The translations under genes were made by a program, and so were the position numbers. 42,199 nt of DNA from Candidatus Sumerlaeia bacterium (GTDB taxonomy: Bacteria; Sumerlaeota; Sumerlaeia; JABWBI01). Shown here in pieces: positions 30,780 through 39,798 of the stretch (positions are counted from its first letter, which is position 1; each line of letters begins with the position of its first letter). The stretch spans positions 1-42,199 of the forward strand of contig JABWBI010000005.1 of NCBI GenBank assembly GCA_013360565.1. Direction: 5' to 3'. The notes below the pieces were generated by a model. The model had not been told where the DNA came from. It saw only the letters and a program-made list of their open reading frames with translations, and made no database searches.

Positions 30780-32144
30780 TCAGATCATCGCCAGCTCATG
30801 CAGCAGAGCCGCCCCGGTCCGGATACCGGCGTGGAAGTCTTTGAGGCTGAACTTCTCGTTCGGACCGTGGATGCGGTCGTCGTGCAACCCGTAGCCGAGC
30901 AGCAGGCAGGGTATCCCGAGCTCTTCGACGAAGAACGTCACGATCGGGATCGAGCCGCCCTCGCGGATCATCACGGGCGGCTTCCCGAATCCCGCCTCGA
31001 GAGCGCGGACCGCCGCCGCGATCCACTTGCTGTCGACCGGAATGCTCACTGGAGGCGCTCCGTGACCGAATTGAAGGTTCGACTCCACTCCAGCCGGCGT
31101 CAGCTCAGCGATCCGGCGGCGCACCGCCTCGATGACCCGCGCCGGCCGCATGTTCGGCACGAGGCGAGTCGAGAATTTGGCGACGGCGCGGCACGGGACG
31201 ACACCCTTGTGACCCGGCCCCTGGTGGCCCCCGGTGATCCCGACGATCTCGAGTGTCGGGCGTGCCCAGGTTCTCTCGAGGGAGGTTCGGCCGGGCTCGC
31301 CGAGCAGCGACAGGAACCCCGACGTCTCCCGAAACTCCTCCTCGGACTGCGGAAGTGCTGACCAGGATTCTCTCTCGAACGCCGCCGGTTCGGCCACGTC
31401 GTCATAGATTCCCGGGACATCGATCCGCCACTCCTCATCGTGGAGCCGGTCGATCATCCGCGCCAGAATGTGAATGGCATTGGGAACCGCCCCGCCGAAG
31501 GTGCCCGAGTGCACGTCGGTCTGCCCGGTTCGGACTTCGAGCTCGAACGACGCGATCCCGCGCAGTCCAGTGCAGAGCGAGGGCAATCCTGGCCCGAACT
31601 GGGAGGTGTCGCTGATCGCCACGACGTCGGCCTTCACAGCCTCACGGTTGGCCATCATCCACGCGGGCAGGTTGGGGCTTCCCACCTCCTCTTCCCCCTC
31701 GATGACGAACCGCACATTGACGGGAAGAGAACCGGTCCGCTTCAACCACGCCTCCGCTGCTTTCAGGTAGGTGAAGACCTGGCCCTTGTCGTCGCTCGCG
31801 CCCCGCGCGATCAGATTCCCGTTCACCTCGACCGGCTCAAACGGAGGCGTCGTCCACTCCGCGAGCGGTTCCACCGGCTGCACATCGACATGGCCGTAGA
31901 CCAGCAGTGTGGGCTTGCCCGGGGCACCCATCCACTCGGCGTGGCACAGTGGGTGCCCCCCCGTCTCACAGACGCGCGCTGTGATTCCGATCCGCTCGAA
32001 CGCCACGCGGACCGCCTCGACGGCTTGCCGGACATCCGCCGCATGCGCCGGGTCGCTGCTGACCGAGGGGATCCGCAGCAGATCCTTGAGCTCGTCCACG
32101 TGGCGGGCTCGATCGGCGTCGATGGCGGCAAGGACGTCTCTCAT
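30780..32144 (-). CDS. M20-family metallopeptidase (dipeptidase)
   Basis: LLVYGHVDVQP, ARGASDDKGQVFTYLKA, VIEGEEEVGSPNL, GHQGPGHKGVVPCRAVAKFSTRLVP. Confidence 0.92.
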   Translation of the reverse strand: MRDVLAAIDADRARHVDELKDLLRIPSVSSDPAHAADVRQAVEAVRVAFERIGITARVCETGGHPLCHAEWMGAPGKPTLLVYGHVDVQPVEPLAEWTTPPFEPVEVNGNLIARGASDDKGQVFTYLKAAEAWLKRTGSLPVNVRFVIEGEEEVGSPNLPAWMMANREAVKADVVAISDTSQFGPGLPSLCTGLRGIASFELEVRTGQTDVHSGTFGGAVPNAIHILARMIDRLHDEEWRIDVPGIYDDVAEPAAFERESWSALPQSEEEFRETSGFLSLLGEPGRTSLERTWARPTLEIVGITGGHQGPGHKGVVPCRAVAKFSTRLVPNMRPARVIEAVRRRIAELTPAGVESNLQFGHGAPPVSIPVDSKWIAAAVRALEAGFGKPPVMIREGGSIPIVTFFVEELGIPCLLLGYGLHDDRIHGPNEKFSLKDFHAGIRTGAALLHELAMI

Positions 32145-32268
32145 GTCTCTCCCACTCTGCGCCCAGTGCGCAGGCCGCCTCAGCTACGCTCTGGGTCCCC
32201 GGGTGTCAATTCATTCATCCGCTTCGCACTCTTGACGCCCCCCCGCTCAGCCGCCACTCTGTCCGCTG

Positions 32269-33027
32269 ATGCCCGATCGCCTCTTCACCCGCGCTGTGCT
32301 GGCTGGCCACGATCTGGGCGAAATCCGTCCCCTGGCCGAGGCCCATGGCTTCGCGCTTGTCCAGAGCCACCCCGAGATCGTCATCTGCCACGGAGGCGAC
32401 GGCACCGTGCTTGGGGCCGAGCGCGAGTGGCCCGGCGTCCCGAAGCTGGCCCTGCGGCGCGCGGGAGATCACCACCGGGCAACCGATCACGGGGCACTCC
32501 TCGCGGCCATCGCCCATGGCGAGGGCGAGATGCTCGAATTCGTGAAAGTCGAGGCCGAGGTCCGCGGCGAGCGGTTGATCGGCATCAACGAGATCTTGCT
32601 TCACAACGCGGTCGCCACCTCCGCCGTTCGTTATCGCATCGCGATCGATCGCCGCCCCTGGGGTCACGAGATCGTCGGCGACGGTCTCGTTGTCTCGACC
32701 CCCTTCGGCTCGTCCGGCTACTACCGCTCCATCACCCACTCGACGTTCGAGGTCGGCCTGGGCCTCGCCTTCAACAACTCCACCGAGCCGCTCGATCACC
32801 TCGTGCTCCGGCCCGAGGTCATCGTCGGCGTCCGGGTGACACGGGGACCGGCCGTCCTCGCGGCCGACAACAACCCGGCGTGGATCACGCTCGACCGCGA
32901 CGATGAGGTGACCATCCGGCAGCACGCGCACCCGGCCCTGATTCTCCGGGTGCCGGGCCATCCCCATCCTCCGTTTCGCCGGCACATCCACCCGAACGGC
33001 CACCCTCTGGGCCACCGGACGACGTGA
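32269..33027 (+). CDS. NAD kinase (ATP-NAD/diacylglycerol kinase fold)
   Basis: IVICHGGDGTVLGAE (GGDGT), GINEILLHN, GDGLVVSTPFGSSGYYRSI. Confidence 0.85.
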   Translation: MPDRLFTRAVLAGHDLGEIRPLAEAHGFALVQSHPEIVICHGGDGTVLGAEREWPGVPKLALRRAGDHHRATDHGALLAAIAHGEGEMLEFVKVEAEVRGERLIGINEILLHNAVATSAVRYRIAIDRRPWGHEIVGDGLVVSTPFGSSGYYRSITHSTFEVGLGLAFNNSTEPLDHLVLRPEVIVGVRVTRGPAVLAADNNPAWITLDRDDEVTIRQHAHPALILRVPGHPHPPFRRHIHPNGHPLGHRTT

Positions 33028-33029
33028 GC

Positions 33030-33986
33030 ATGGCGCGGTCCCATGTCTTCGGCGCGGTCGACATGGGTTCGAACACGCTCAAAGTCCGGCTCTGGCAGAT
33101 CGACGCCTTCGGTCACGCGGTCGCGATCGACCAGCGGCGCCTCCCCGTGCGGCTGGGCAAGGGAACCTTCCAGGAGGGCATTCTCTCCCAGTCCCTCATC
33201 AACGACGCGGTCGAGGCGCTCCGCGAGATCCGGGCGCTGGCCGACCACCATGGAGCCTCAACGCTTCGCGCCGTCGCCACCGCGGCCATGCGCGAGGCGC
33301 AGAACGCCGGAGCGCTGGTCGCGAGAGCTCAGAGGGAGACGGGCATCGAAGTGGAAATCATCTCCGCCGAGCGCGAAGGCGAGCTGACCGCGAAGGGGGC
33401 GCTGAGTTCGCTCACCCTCGCGCGCGATGAACGGGCCGCGATCGTCGACATCGGCGGAGGCTCCGCCGAAGTGGTGAGCGTGATCTCCGACGGAGAGGGG
33501 CGTTTTCACTCCATGACGGCGCTCAGTCTGCCGCTCGGGGCCGTTCGTCTCACGGAGGCATTTCTCCCCTCGGATCCGCCCGGCCCGGGGGAGCTGAAAT
33601 CCCTGGCGAAGCATGTCACGAAGACACTGATGGCAAGCCCGCTGACCCCGCCGGACGGTGTGGCGGTCGGCTGCGGCGGCACCCTCGTGAGCATGGCCCG
33701 GATCGCTGCCCTCTTCGAGCGCGTTGACAGTCAGGCCTACGACGAAGAGCTGCCCCCCCTGCGGCAGCGGATTCTGCGGTCGCTGCTCGGCGAAATGAGC
33801 GCTCTCTCCGCGGCGCGGCGCGCCGCGCGATTTCACCTCGAGCCACAGCGGGCGGAGGTGATCGTCGCGGGCGCGACGGTCCTGGACGCTCTCCTCGAAG
33901 TGCTGCACACGGACGTCATCCGCGTCGTCCCCTCGGGCCTCCGCGAGGGTCTCCTCGTCGAGCATCTGGCCTCCCTCGCGCGCTGA
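33030..33986 (+). CDS. Exopolyphosphatase/GppA phosphatase family
   Basis: FGAVDMGSNTLKVRLW, VATAAMREAQN, AAIVDIGGGSAEVV, GCGGTLVSMA. Confidence 0.9.
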   Translation: MARSHVFGAVDMGSNTLKVRLWQIDAFGHAVAIDQRRLPVRLGKGTFQEGILSQSLINDAVEALREIRALADHHGASTLRAVATAAMREAQNAGALVARAQRETGIEVEIISAEREGELTAKGALSSLTLARDERAAIVDIGGGSAEVVSVISDGEGRFHSMTALSLPLGAVRLTEAFLPSDPPGPGELKSLAKHVTKTLMASPLTPPDGVAVGCGGTLVSMARIAALFERVDSQAYDEELPPLRQRILRSLLGEMSALSAARRAARFHLEPQRAEVIVAGATVLDALLEVLHTDVIRVVPSGLREGLLVEHLASLAR

Positions 33987-34058
33987 CGGCTCTTGCGCAT
34001 TCGCACGGACTCCTCTACAATGCTGGCGCCACCTTCCGCAGAAGAGGATGGGACTGAG

Positions 34059-35468
34059 ATGGCCGAGAAGTTCCGCGTCGAGAGAGACTCCCTGGGAGAG
34101 GTCCGAATCCCCGCCGGGGCTCACTGGAGCACAACCACCCAGCGTGCCCTGGAGTCGTACCCCATCTCCGGCCTGCGCCATCACCCCAAGTTCGTCGACG
34201 CCTACGTCATGCTGAAGTGGGCCGCCGCCGCCGCCAACCGTGAGTCAAAGGCTCTCAGGCCCGCCGTTGCGAATGCCATCATGAAGGCCTGCGAGGAGAT
34301 CCTCGCCGGGAAGCTCCGCGACGAGTTCCCCGTCGACGTCTTCCAGATGGGCGCCGGCACCTCCTTCCACATGAATGTCAACGAGGTGATCGCCAACCGT
34401 GCCAATGTGATCCTCGGGGGCAGGCTCGGCACCTACGAGCACCTCACGGCCAATGACCACGTCAACTTCGGCCAGTCGACCAATGACACGTTCCCCACCG
34501 CCATGCGCCTGGGCATCCTGCTCATGCTCCGTGACCACCTTCACCGGCCCCTTGTCGACCTGGAGCGAGCCCTCTTCGCCAAGGGGAAGGAGTTCGACGG
34601 TGTGCTCAAATCCGCGCGCACCCATCTCCAGGACGCCGTGCCGATCCGTCTGGGGCAGGAGTTCACAGCCTATGGAGAGGCGATCAAGCGCTGCCACGCC
34701 ACGCTCGGCTTCGCCCGCCGCGGAGTCGCCGAGCTCGGCATCGGCGGATCCGCCGCGGGCACTGGCCTCAACACCGCCCCCGGGTACCGCGAGAAGATCC
34801 TCAAGCACCTCCGGAAGATCACCGGGATTCGGGATCTGACCCTGTCGCCCAACATGTGCGAGGCGATGCAGAGCCAGCGCCCCATCGCTGAGATCAGTGC
34901 GGCCCTACGCAACCTCGCCATCGAGGTGAACCGCATCTGCAACGACCTCCGCCTCCTCTCCAGCGGCCCCACCACAGGCCTCGCCGAGATCGACCTGCCC
35001 TCGATTGCCCCTGGGTCCTCGATCATGCCCGGCAAGGTCAACCCCTCCATGCTCGAGTGTGCCAACATGGTCTGCTTCGAGGTCATCGGCAACGACACCG
35101 CCGTCGCCTGGGCCGTCGGCGCCGGCCAACTCGAGCTCAACGTGATGATGCCGCTCATGCAGCACAAGGTGATCTCCTCAATCCACGTCATGGGCTCGCT
35201 CTGCCGGCAGCTCACTGACCTCTGCGTCACGGGTATCACCGCCAACGTTGACCGCTGCCGCCGCTACAGCGAGTCCTCGATGGGCCTCGCGACCGCGCTC
35301 AACGTCCACATCGGCTACAAGAACGCCGCCGCCGTGGCCAAGGAGGCGCTGCACTCCGGCAAGACGATCATCGACATCATCCGGGAGAAGAAGATGCTCA
35401 CCGAGGCCCAGATCGCCAAGATCATGGACGCCAAGAAGATGACTGAGCCCGGCATCCCTGGAACGTGA
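34059..35468 (+). CDS. Aspartate ammonia-lyase/class II fumarase family
   Basis: QMGAGTSFHMNVNEVIANRA, NFGQSTNDTFPTAMR, GSSIMPGKVNPSMLECANMVCFEVIGND. Confidence 0.93.
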   Translation: MAEKFRVERDSLGEVRIPAGAHWSTTTQRALESYPISGLRHHPKFVDAYVMLKWAAAAANRESKALRPAVANAIMKACEEILAGKLRDEFPVDVFQMGAGTSFHMNVNEVIANRANVILGGRLGTYEHLTANDHVNFGQSTNDTFPTAMRLGILLMLRDHLHRPLVDLERALFAKGKEFDGVLKSARTHLQDAVPIRLGQEFTAYGEAIKRCHATLGFARRGVAELGIGGSAAGTGLNTAPGYREKILKHLRKITGIRDLTLSPNMCEAMQSQRPIAEISAALRNLAIEVNRICNDLRLLSSGPTTGLAEIDLPSIAPGSSIMPGKVNPSMLECANMVCFEVIGNDTAVAWAVGAGQLELNVMMPLMQHKVISSIHVMGSLCRQLTDLCVTGITANVDRCRRYSESSMGLATALNVHIGYKNAAAVAKEALHSGKTIIDIIREKKMLTEAQIAKIMDAKKMTEPGIPGT

Positions 35469-36637
35469 GCCCCCTCCGGAAGTCCCCACTCCGGGCGGCG
35501 GCCTGCCTGCTCGTCGCTCTCCTCCCGGCACTGGCGGTGCCGGCGCAGCCCATGGATGCGCAGGCCAGCGCTGAGCTGGCGGCTGTCGAGGCACTCGGCG
35601 ACGAGGCCGCCGTCTCATCGAGCCGGGGGGACGCCCGGGCATCGCTCCTGCTCTGGACTCAGGCGCTTGAACGCATGCAGTCGCTCGCCCAGGCGCAGCC
35701 CGCCAATCGCACGGTGCAGATGGGGCTGGCGCGATCCCACCTCATTGTCGGGGAGGCACTTCTGTCGCTCGGAGCCAGCGGCGAGGCCCGCTGGCACTTC
35801 GACACCGCCGCGAGAATCCAAGATGAGGGCATCAGCCGGGAAGGCTCTGCCCTCTGGCTCTTGGAGCGGGCCCAGACACACGACAGCCTGGCCGGTCTTC
35901 ACCTCCTGGTCTGGAATTCGTCTCAGGCGCTCGCCGAGGCCCAGGCGGCGCTCTCGGTGCTCACGCCGCTTTCGGAGCTCGGCCTCGAGCGTCAAAGCCG
36001 TGAGATGATGATGTCTCCCCACCAGGTGCGGCTCGCCCAGGTCATGCAGCGGCAGGCTCAGTGGGATGACGCCCATGCCATCCTCACTCGGCAGGAGCTG
36101 CTTCTCCTCACTGAGATCTCTTCCCCGGAACCCGCCACGTCCGCTCGGGGCCGTCTCCTCTGGGTACGGGAGCTCCTGGGCGAGAACCTGCGGGGCCGCG
36201 GCGTGTGGGCCGGGGCTGAAATCCAGTTCCGGCTGGCGCTCGAGATGGCCCGGGAGGACTTGGCGCTCGAGCCTGACGACATCGGCAACCGCAACTCGGT
36301 CGCCTGGTACCTTTACCTGTGGGGGCGTGCTCTCCGCGACCTGGGACGGGAGGTCGAGGCACGCACCGCGTGGGAAGAGGGGCGGCAGCTTCTGTGGGAC
36401 CCGCTGCAGGCCGTGCCTCTGGAGAACATCTCGACTTCGATTCTCGACACACTCGCCCAGATCCTGCTCATTCAGGGCCGCGTCGAGGAGGCACGGCCCG
36501 TCGTCGAGCGCCTGCTGGGAACCGGGTGGTGCATGGGAGACTTCGTCGTGCTCTGCCAGCAGACGGGGCTCCTCGGCATGTCGAAGCGCGCCGCCGCGCG
36601 ACCGGTTCCCCGCCCCCCCGCCGAGCGCCCGCTCTGA
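35465..36637 (+). CDS. Secreted TPR-like helical repeat protein
   Basis: Signal peptide; alanine/leucine-rich helical repeats; GTGA overlap with previous gene. Confidence 0.7.
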   Translation: MSPLRKSPLRAAACLLVALLPALAVPAQPMDAQASAELAAVEALGDEAAVSSSRGDARASLLLWTQALERMQSLAQAQPANRTVQMGLARSHLIVGEALLSLGASGEARWHFDTAARIQDEGISREGSALWLLERAQTHDSLAGLHLLVWNSSQALAEAQAALSVLTPLSELGLERQSREMMMSPHQVRLAQVMQRQAQWDDAHAILTRQELLLLTEISSPEPATSARGRLLWVRELLGENLRGRGVWAGAEIQFRLALEMAREDLALEPDDIGNRNSVAWYLYLWGRALRDLGREVEARTAWEEGRQLLWDPLQAVPLENISTSILDTLAQILLIQGRVEEARPVVERLLGTGWCMGDFVVLCQQTGLLGMSKRAAARPVPRPPAERPL

Positions 36638-36652
36638 GAGCCCTGTGCGCCT

Positions 36653-37300
36653 TCACCCCAGCTCTCTGACGGCCTCCTCGAGCGCTCTCACGATCTCCTG
36701 ACGTGCTCCGTGCGGTTTCATGGGAGATCCGATCCGCACTTCGCAGAACAGCGGAACGGGAACGAGCGCTCCCTTGGGCAGACTCCGGCCCATGTTGACG
36801 AGGCGCACCGGGATGACCGGAACCTGAGGCGCTCGCGCGACGAGGTGCGCGATTCCGCTCCGGAACGCGCTGACCTGCTCGCCGGAGTGACGCGTCCCTT
36901 CGGGGAAGAAGATCAGAGACTCCCCGCGGGCGAGGGCGTCGAGGAGGACCGGCAGCGGGTTGTTCTCCCGGCTGATTCCCTTCCGTGCGACCGGCAACAC
37001 GTTGAGGCAGACGCGCGTCACCCAGGTGAGAAGGCCGCCTTGCCCGAAGTGATCGACTGCCGCCACGGGCCGGATCCGGGGAATCCGGGAGAGAGGAAAC
37101 AGGCTCATCAGAGACACGGCGTCCAGATGACTCGTGTGATTGGCCACCAGAATGAAGGGGTCGCGGCCAGGAAGGTGCTCTGCCCCGCGGACCCGCAGAC
37201 CGATGAAGAGCGCGAAGAACGGCCGAACGATCAGACAGAAGAACAGCCACTGAGGCCACCGGGGGCGAGGCCGCGACAGGGGGGCGGGTGGAGGCGTCAC
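36653..37300 (-). CDS. 1-acyl-sn-glycerol-3-phosphate acyltransferase-like (PlsC)
   Basis: LVANHTSHLDAVSL (HxxxxD) and LIFFPEGTRHSGEQVSAFRSG. Confidence 0.9.
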   Translation of the reverse strand: MTPPPAPLSRPRPRWPQWLFFCLIVRPFFALFIGLRVRGAEHLPGRDPFILVANHTSHLDAVSLMSLFPLSRIPRIRPVAAVDHFGQGGLLTWVTRVCLNVLPVARKGISRENNPLPVLLDALARGESLIFFPEGTRHSGEQVSAFRSGIAHLVARAPQVPVIPVRLVNMGRSLPKGALVPVPLFCEVRIGSPMKPHGARQEIVRALEEAVRELG

Positions 37301-37304
37301 GGCG

Positions 37305-38255
37305 TCAGCCCAGCTTGATGTGGTAGTGAACGAGATAATGGAAGAACACCGGCGCCGCATAGCAGAGGGAATCGACGCGGTCGAGCGTTCCCCCGTGGCC
37401 GGGAATCAGGTCGCCGAAGTCCTTGACGCCGAAGTCGCGCTTCACCGCGCTCATCACAGCGCCCCCCGCGAAGCCCGCGAGACAGAGCATGAGGGAGACG
37501 CCCAGCGTCTCCCACACGCCAAATGGCGTCAGGAAGCGCACGAGGAGGCTCAGGAGCGCCGTGGTCAACACTCCCCCGATGAATCCCTCCCAGGTCTTGT
37601 TTGGACTGATCACCGGCAGGATCTTCCGGCGCCCGAACGTCTTGCCCCAGACGTACTGCATGACGTCACTCACCTCGACGACGAAGACCAGAAAGAGGAC
37701 CAGCGTCCGGCCGTTCGCTTCGCTCCCCGGTGTCGAGGGGAGCTGAAGGAGGTATCCCGCATGGCTGAGACCGAAGCCGAACGCCATCAGCCCCCACAGA
37801 ATCGTCCCCGCCGAGGCGGTCAAGCCCTCCGGCTCTTTCGCCATCACGAGACGAAGGGGCAGGAGGAGGAACACCCAGACGGGGATAAACACGATGAACA
37901 TTCCAAACCACCCCGTCGCGATCCAGTAGTACTGAACCGGGATCGTGAGAAACGTGAGCACCAGCGCCCCATGGTCGGCGGGGCGTGTGCGGAGAAGGGT
38001 GACGTACTCCTTCAGGGCCCAGAACGACATCAGGGCGAAGAAGACGAGCGAGAGTGTGTTCGAGACCGCGACGGCGCCGAAGAACACGGTGGCCATCACC
38101 CACCACGCGCGGACCCGCGCCGTCAGCTCCGAGAGGTCGCGCTCGGGCCAGCGCCTCCGAAGCCAGAGGGTGATGGCCGAGGCGAGCACAAGGCACGCGA
38201 GAATGATCAGCCCCATGCGCCAGACCGGCGGCATCGCGAGCAGCTTGTGAATCAC
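37305..38255 (-). CDS. Phosphatidate cytidylyltransferase (CdsA family)
   Basis: VEVSDVMQYVWGKTFGRRKILPVISPNKTWEGFIGG, KRDFGVKDFGDLIPGHGGTLDRVDSLCYAAPVFF signature. GTG start at 38255 overlapping upstream stop. Confidence 0.92.
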   Translation of the reverse strand: MIHKLLAMPPVWRMGLIILACLVLASAITLWLRRRWPERDLSELTARVRAWWVMATVFFGAVAVSNTLSLVFFALMSFWALKEYVTLLRTRPADHGALVLTFLTIPVQYYWIATGWFGMFIVFIPVWVFLLLPLRLVMAKEPEGLTASAGTILWGLMAFGFGLSHAGYLLQLPSTPGSEANGRTLVLFLVFVVEVSDVMQYVWGKTFGRRKILPVISPNKTWEGFIGGVLTTALLSLLVRFLTPFGVWETLGVSLMLCLAGFAGGAVMSAVKRDFGVKDFGDLIPGHGGTLDRVDSLCYAAPVFFHYLVHYHIKLG

Positions 38256-38875
38256 CGCTCCCCTCCCCCCTCGATCTCTCCCAGGCCCCGCCTCACACGG
38301 TTGATGCAGGTCCACGCAACGAGGCCCGCGCCGAGCGCGAAGAGCGGCCCCCACGCGCTCAGCCAGGCGGGTGCGAACACCGGCACCAGGGCCGCGATGC
38401 TCACGAGAACGGCCCGATCGCTCTTGCCCATGGGGCCGTCGTAGCGACGCGACGCGCCGAGGGCCTGCATCAGGACGCCGCACAGCTCCGTCAGGACCGC
38501 CCCGAAGAGGAAGAGCAGAATGAGCCAGCGTGTCCGCGCGTCGAAGACGGCGAATGGGAGATACAGCCCCACGTCCGACACCACATCACCAACTTCGTTG
38601 AGGACAGCGCCCAGGCGCGTGGTCATCCCATGCTCGCGGGCCAGCATGCCGTCGATCGCATTGAGGGCCATCCGCACGAGAAGCCAAACCGGCACGAGGA
38701 GGAAGAGCCAAACCGCCAATGGTGCGAGAAGCAACAGCCCTCCGACGGCACAGGACCCCGCCGCCGCCGCCACGGTGACTTGGTTGGCCGTCACTCCCCG
38801 CCCAGCCAATCGACCCGCCAGGGGGCGAAGTCGCGCCTGAAAGCGAGGCTTGATTTCGTAGACGGAGGCCATGGT
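38252..38875 (-). CDS. CDP-alcohol phosphatidyltransferase with variant motif (YnbA-like)
   Basis: LNAIDGMLAREHGMTTRLGAVLNEVGDVVSD; polytopic. Likely start at or near MASVYEIKPRF. Confidence 0.85.
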   Translation of the reverse strand, partial: TMASVYEIKPRFQARLRPLAGRLAGRGVTANQVTVAAAAGSCAVGGLLLLAPLAVWLFLLVPVWLLVRMALNAIDGMLAREHGMTTRLGAVLNEVGDVVSDVGLYLPFAVFDARTRWLILLFLFGAVLTELCGVLMQALGASRRYDGPMGKSDRAVLVSIAALVPVFAPAWLSAWGPLFALGAGLVAWTCINRVRRGLGEIEGGGER

Positions 38876-38999
38876 TCCCAGCGTCCAATTGCGCCCCGAA
38901 AGAGGCAACGGCTTTGTCGAGACTCGGGCGCCCACTGACGCTGGACAGCGGCGGCGTGCCCCCGCAGACTGGGTTCACACCCAGCCGAGGAGGGATGCC

Positions 39000-39797
39000 A
39001 TGAGAGCGCACCTGTTCGCCCCGCTCTTCGCTCTGTACGTCACCTGTGCCACGGCCACTCCGGCGGGCTGGGAATTCGACCCCGCCTGGACCATCGTCGA
39101 GGGCGGGATCACGCGAGGGAGCACCGCCAGCCGGGAGATCGCACTCGTGTTCACTGGAGGTGACCACGGTGAAGGTGCTTCGACCATTCTCGACACTCTG
39201 CGAGAGCACGGCATCCGCGCTGCCTTCTTCGTGACAGGCGCCTTTGTCAGCAGAGAGGAGCATCATCCCCTTCTGCGGCGAATGGTCGACGAGGGACATT
39301 ACGTCGGCCCGCACTCCCACGCTCACCCGCTGTACGCTTCGTGGGATGACCGCTCCCAGACGCTCGTCAGCGAGGAGTTCTTCCGCCAAGACCTGCAGCG
39401 CAACATCGACGAGCTGCGCGCCTTCGGAGCGATGGCCGGTCCCGGTCCGATCTACTTCATCCCGCCTTCCGAGTGGTACAATCGAGAGCAGGTGGACTGG
39501 GCACGCGAGATCGGCGTCGTCCTGATCAATTTCACCCCGGGCTCGGGCTCGAACCGCGATTGGGCACCCGAATCCCACGCGAGCTTCATGTCCTCCGAGG
39601 CCATCCTCCAGGGGATTCTCGACTTCGAGCAGCGCGAAGAGCGCGGCTTGAACGGCTTCCTGCTGCTGCTGCATCTCGGCTCTCAGCGACAGGACAAGAT
39701 GCACCCCCTCTTTCCCCGCCTTGTCACCACACTTCAGGAACGCGGCTATCGATTCGTCCGCGTGGACGAGCTTCTGCCATTCGCCCCCTGTGACTGA
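39000..39797 (+). CDS. Secreted polysaccharide deacetylase (NodB-homology) with noncanonical motif 1
   Basis: Signal peptide; IALVFTGGDHGEGASTILDTLREHGIRAAFFVTG, GHYVGPHSHAHPLYASW, PIYFIPPSEWYN. Confidence 0.85.
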   Translation: MRAHLFAPLFALYVTCATATPAGWEFDPAWTIVEGGITRGSTASREIALVFTGGDHGEGASTILDTLREHGIRAAFFVTGAFVSREEHHPLLRRMVDEGHYVGPHSHAHPLYASWDDRSQTLVSEEFFRQDLQRNIDELRAFGAMAGPGPIYFIPPSEWYNREQVDWAREIGVVLINFTPGSGSNRDWAPESHASFMSSEAILQGILDFEQREERGLNGFLLLLHLGSQRQDKMHPLFPRLVTTLQERGYRFVRVDELLPFAPCD

Positions 39798-39798
39798 G

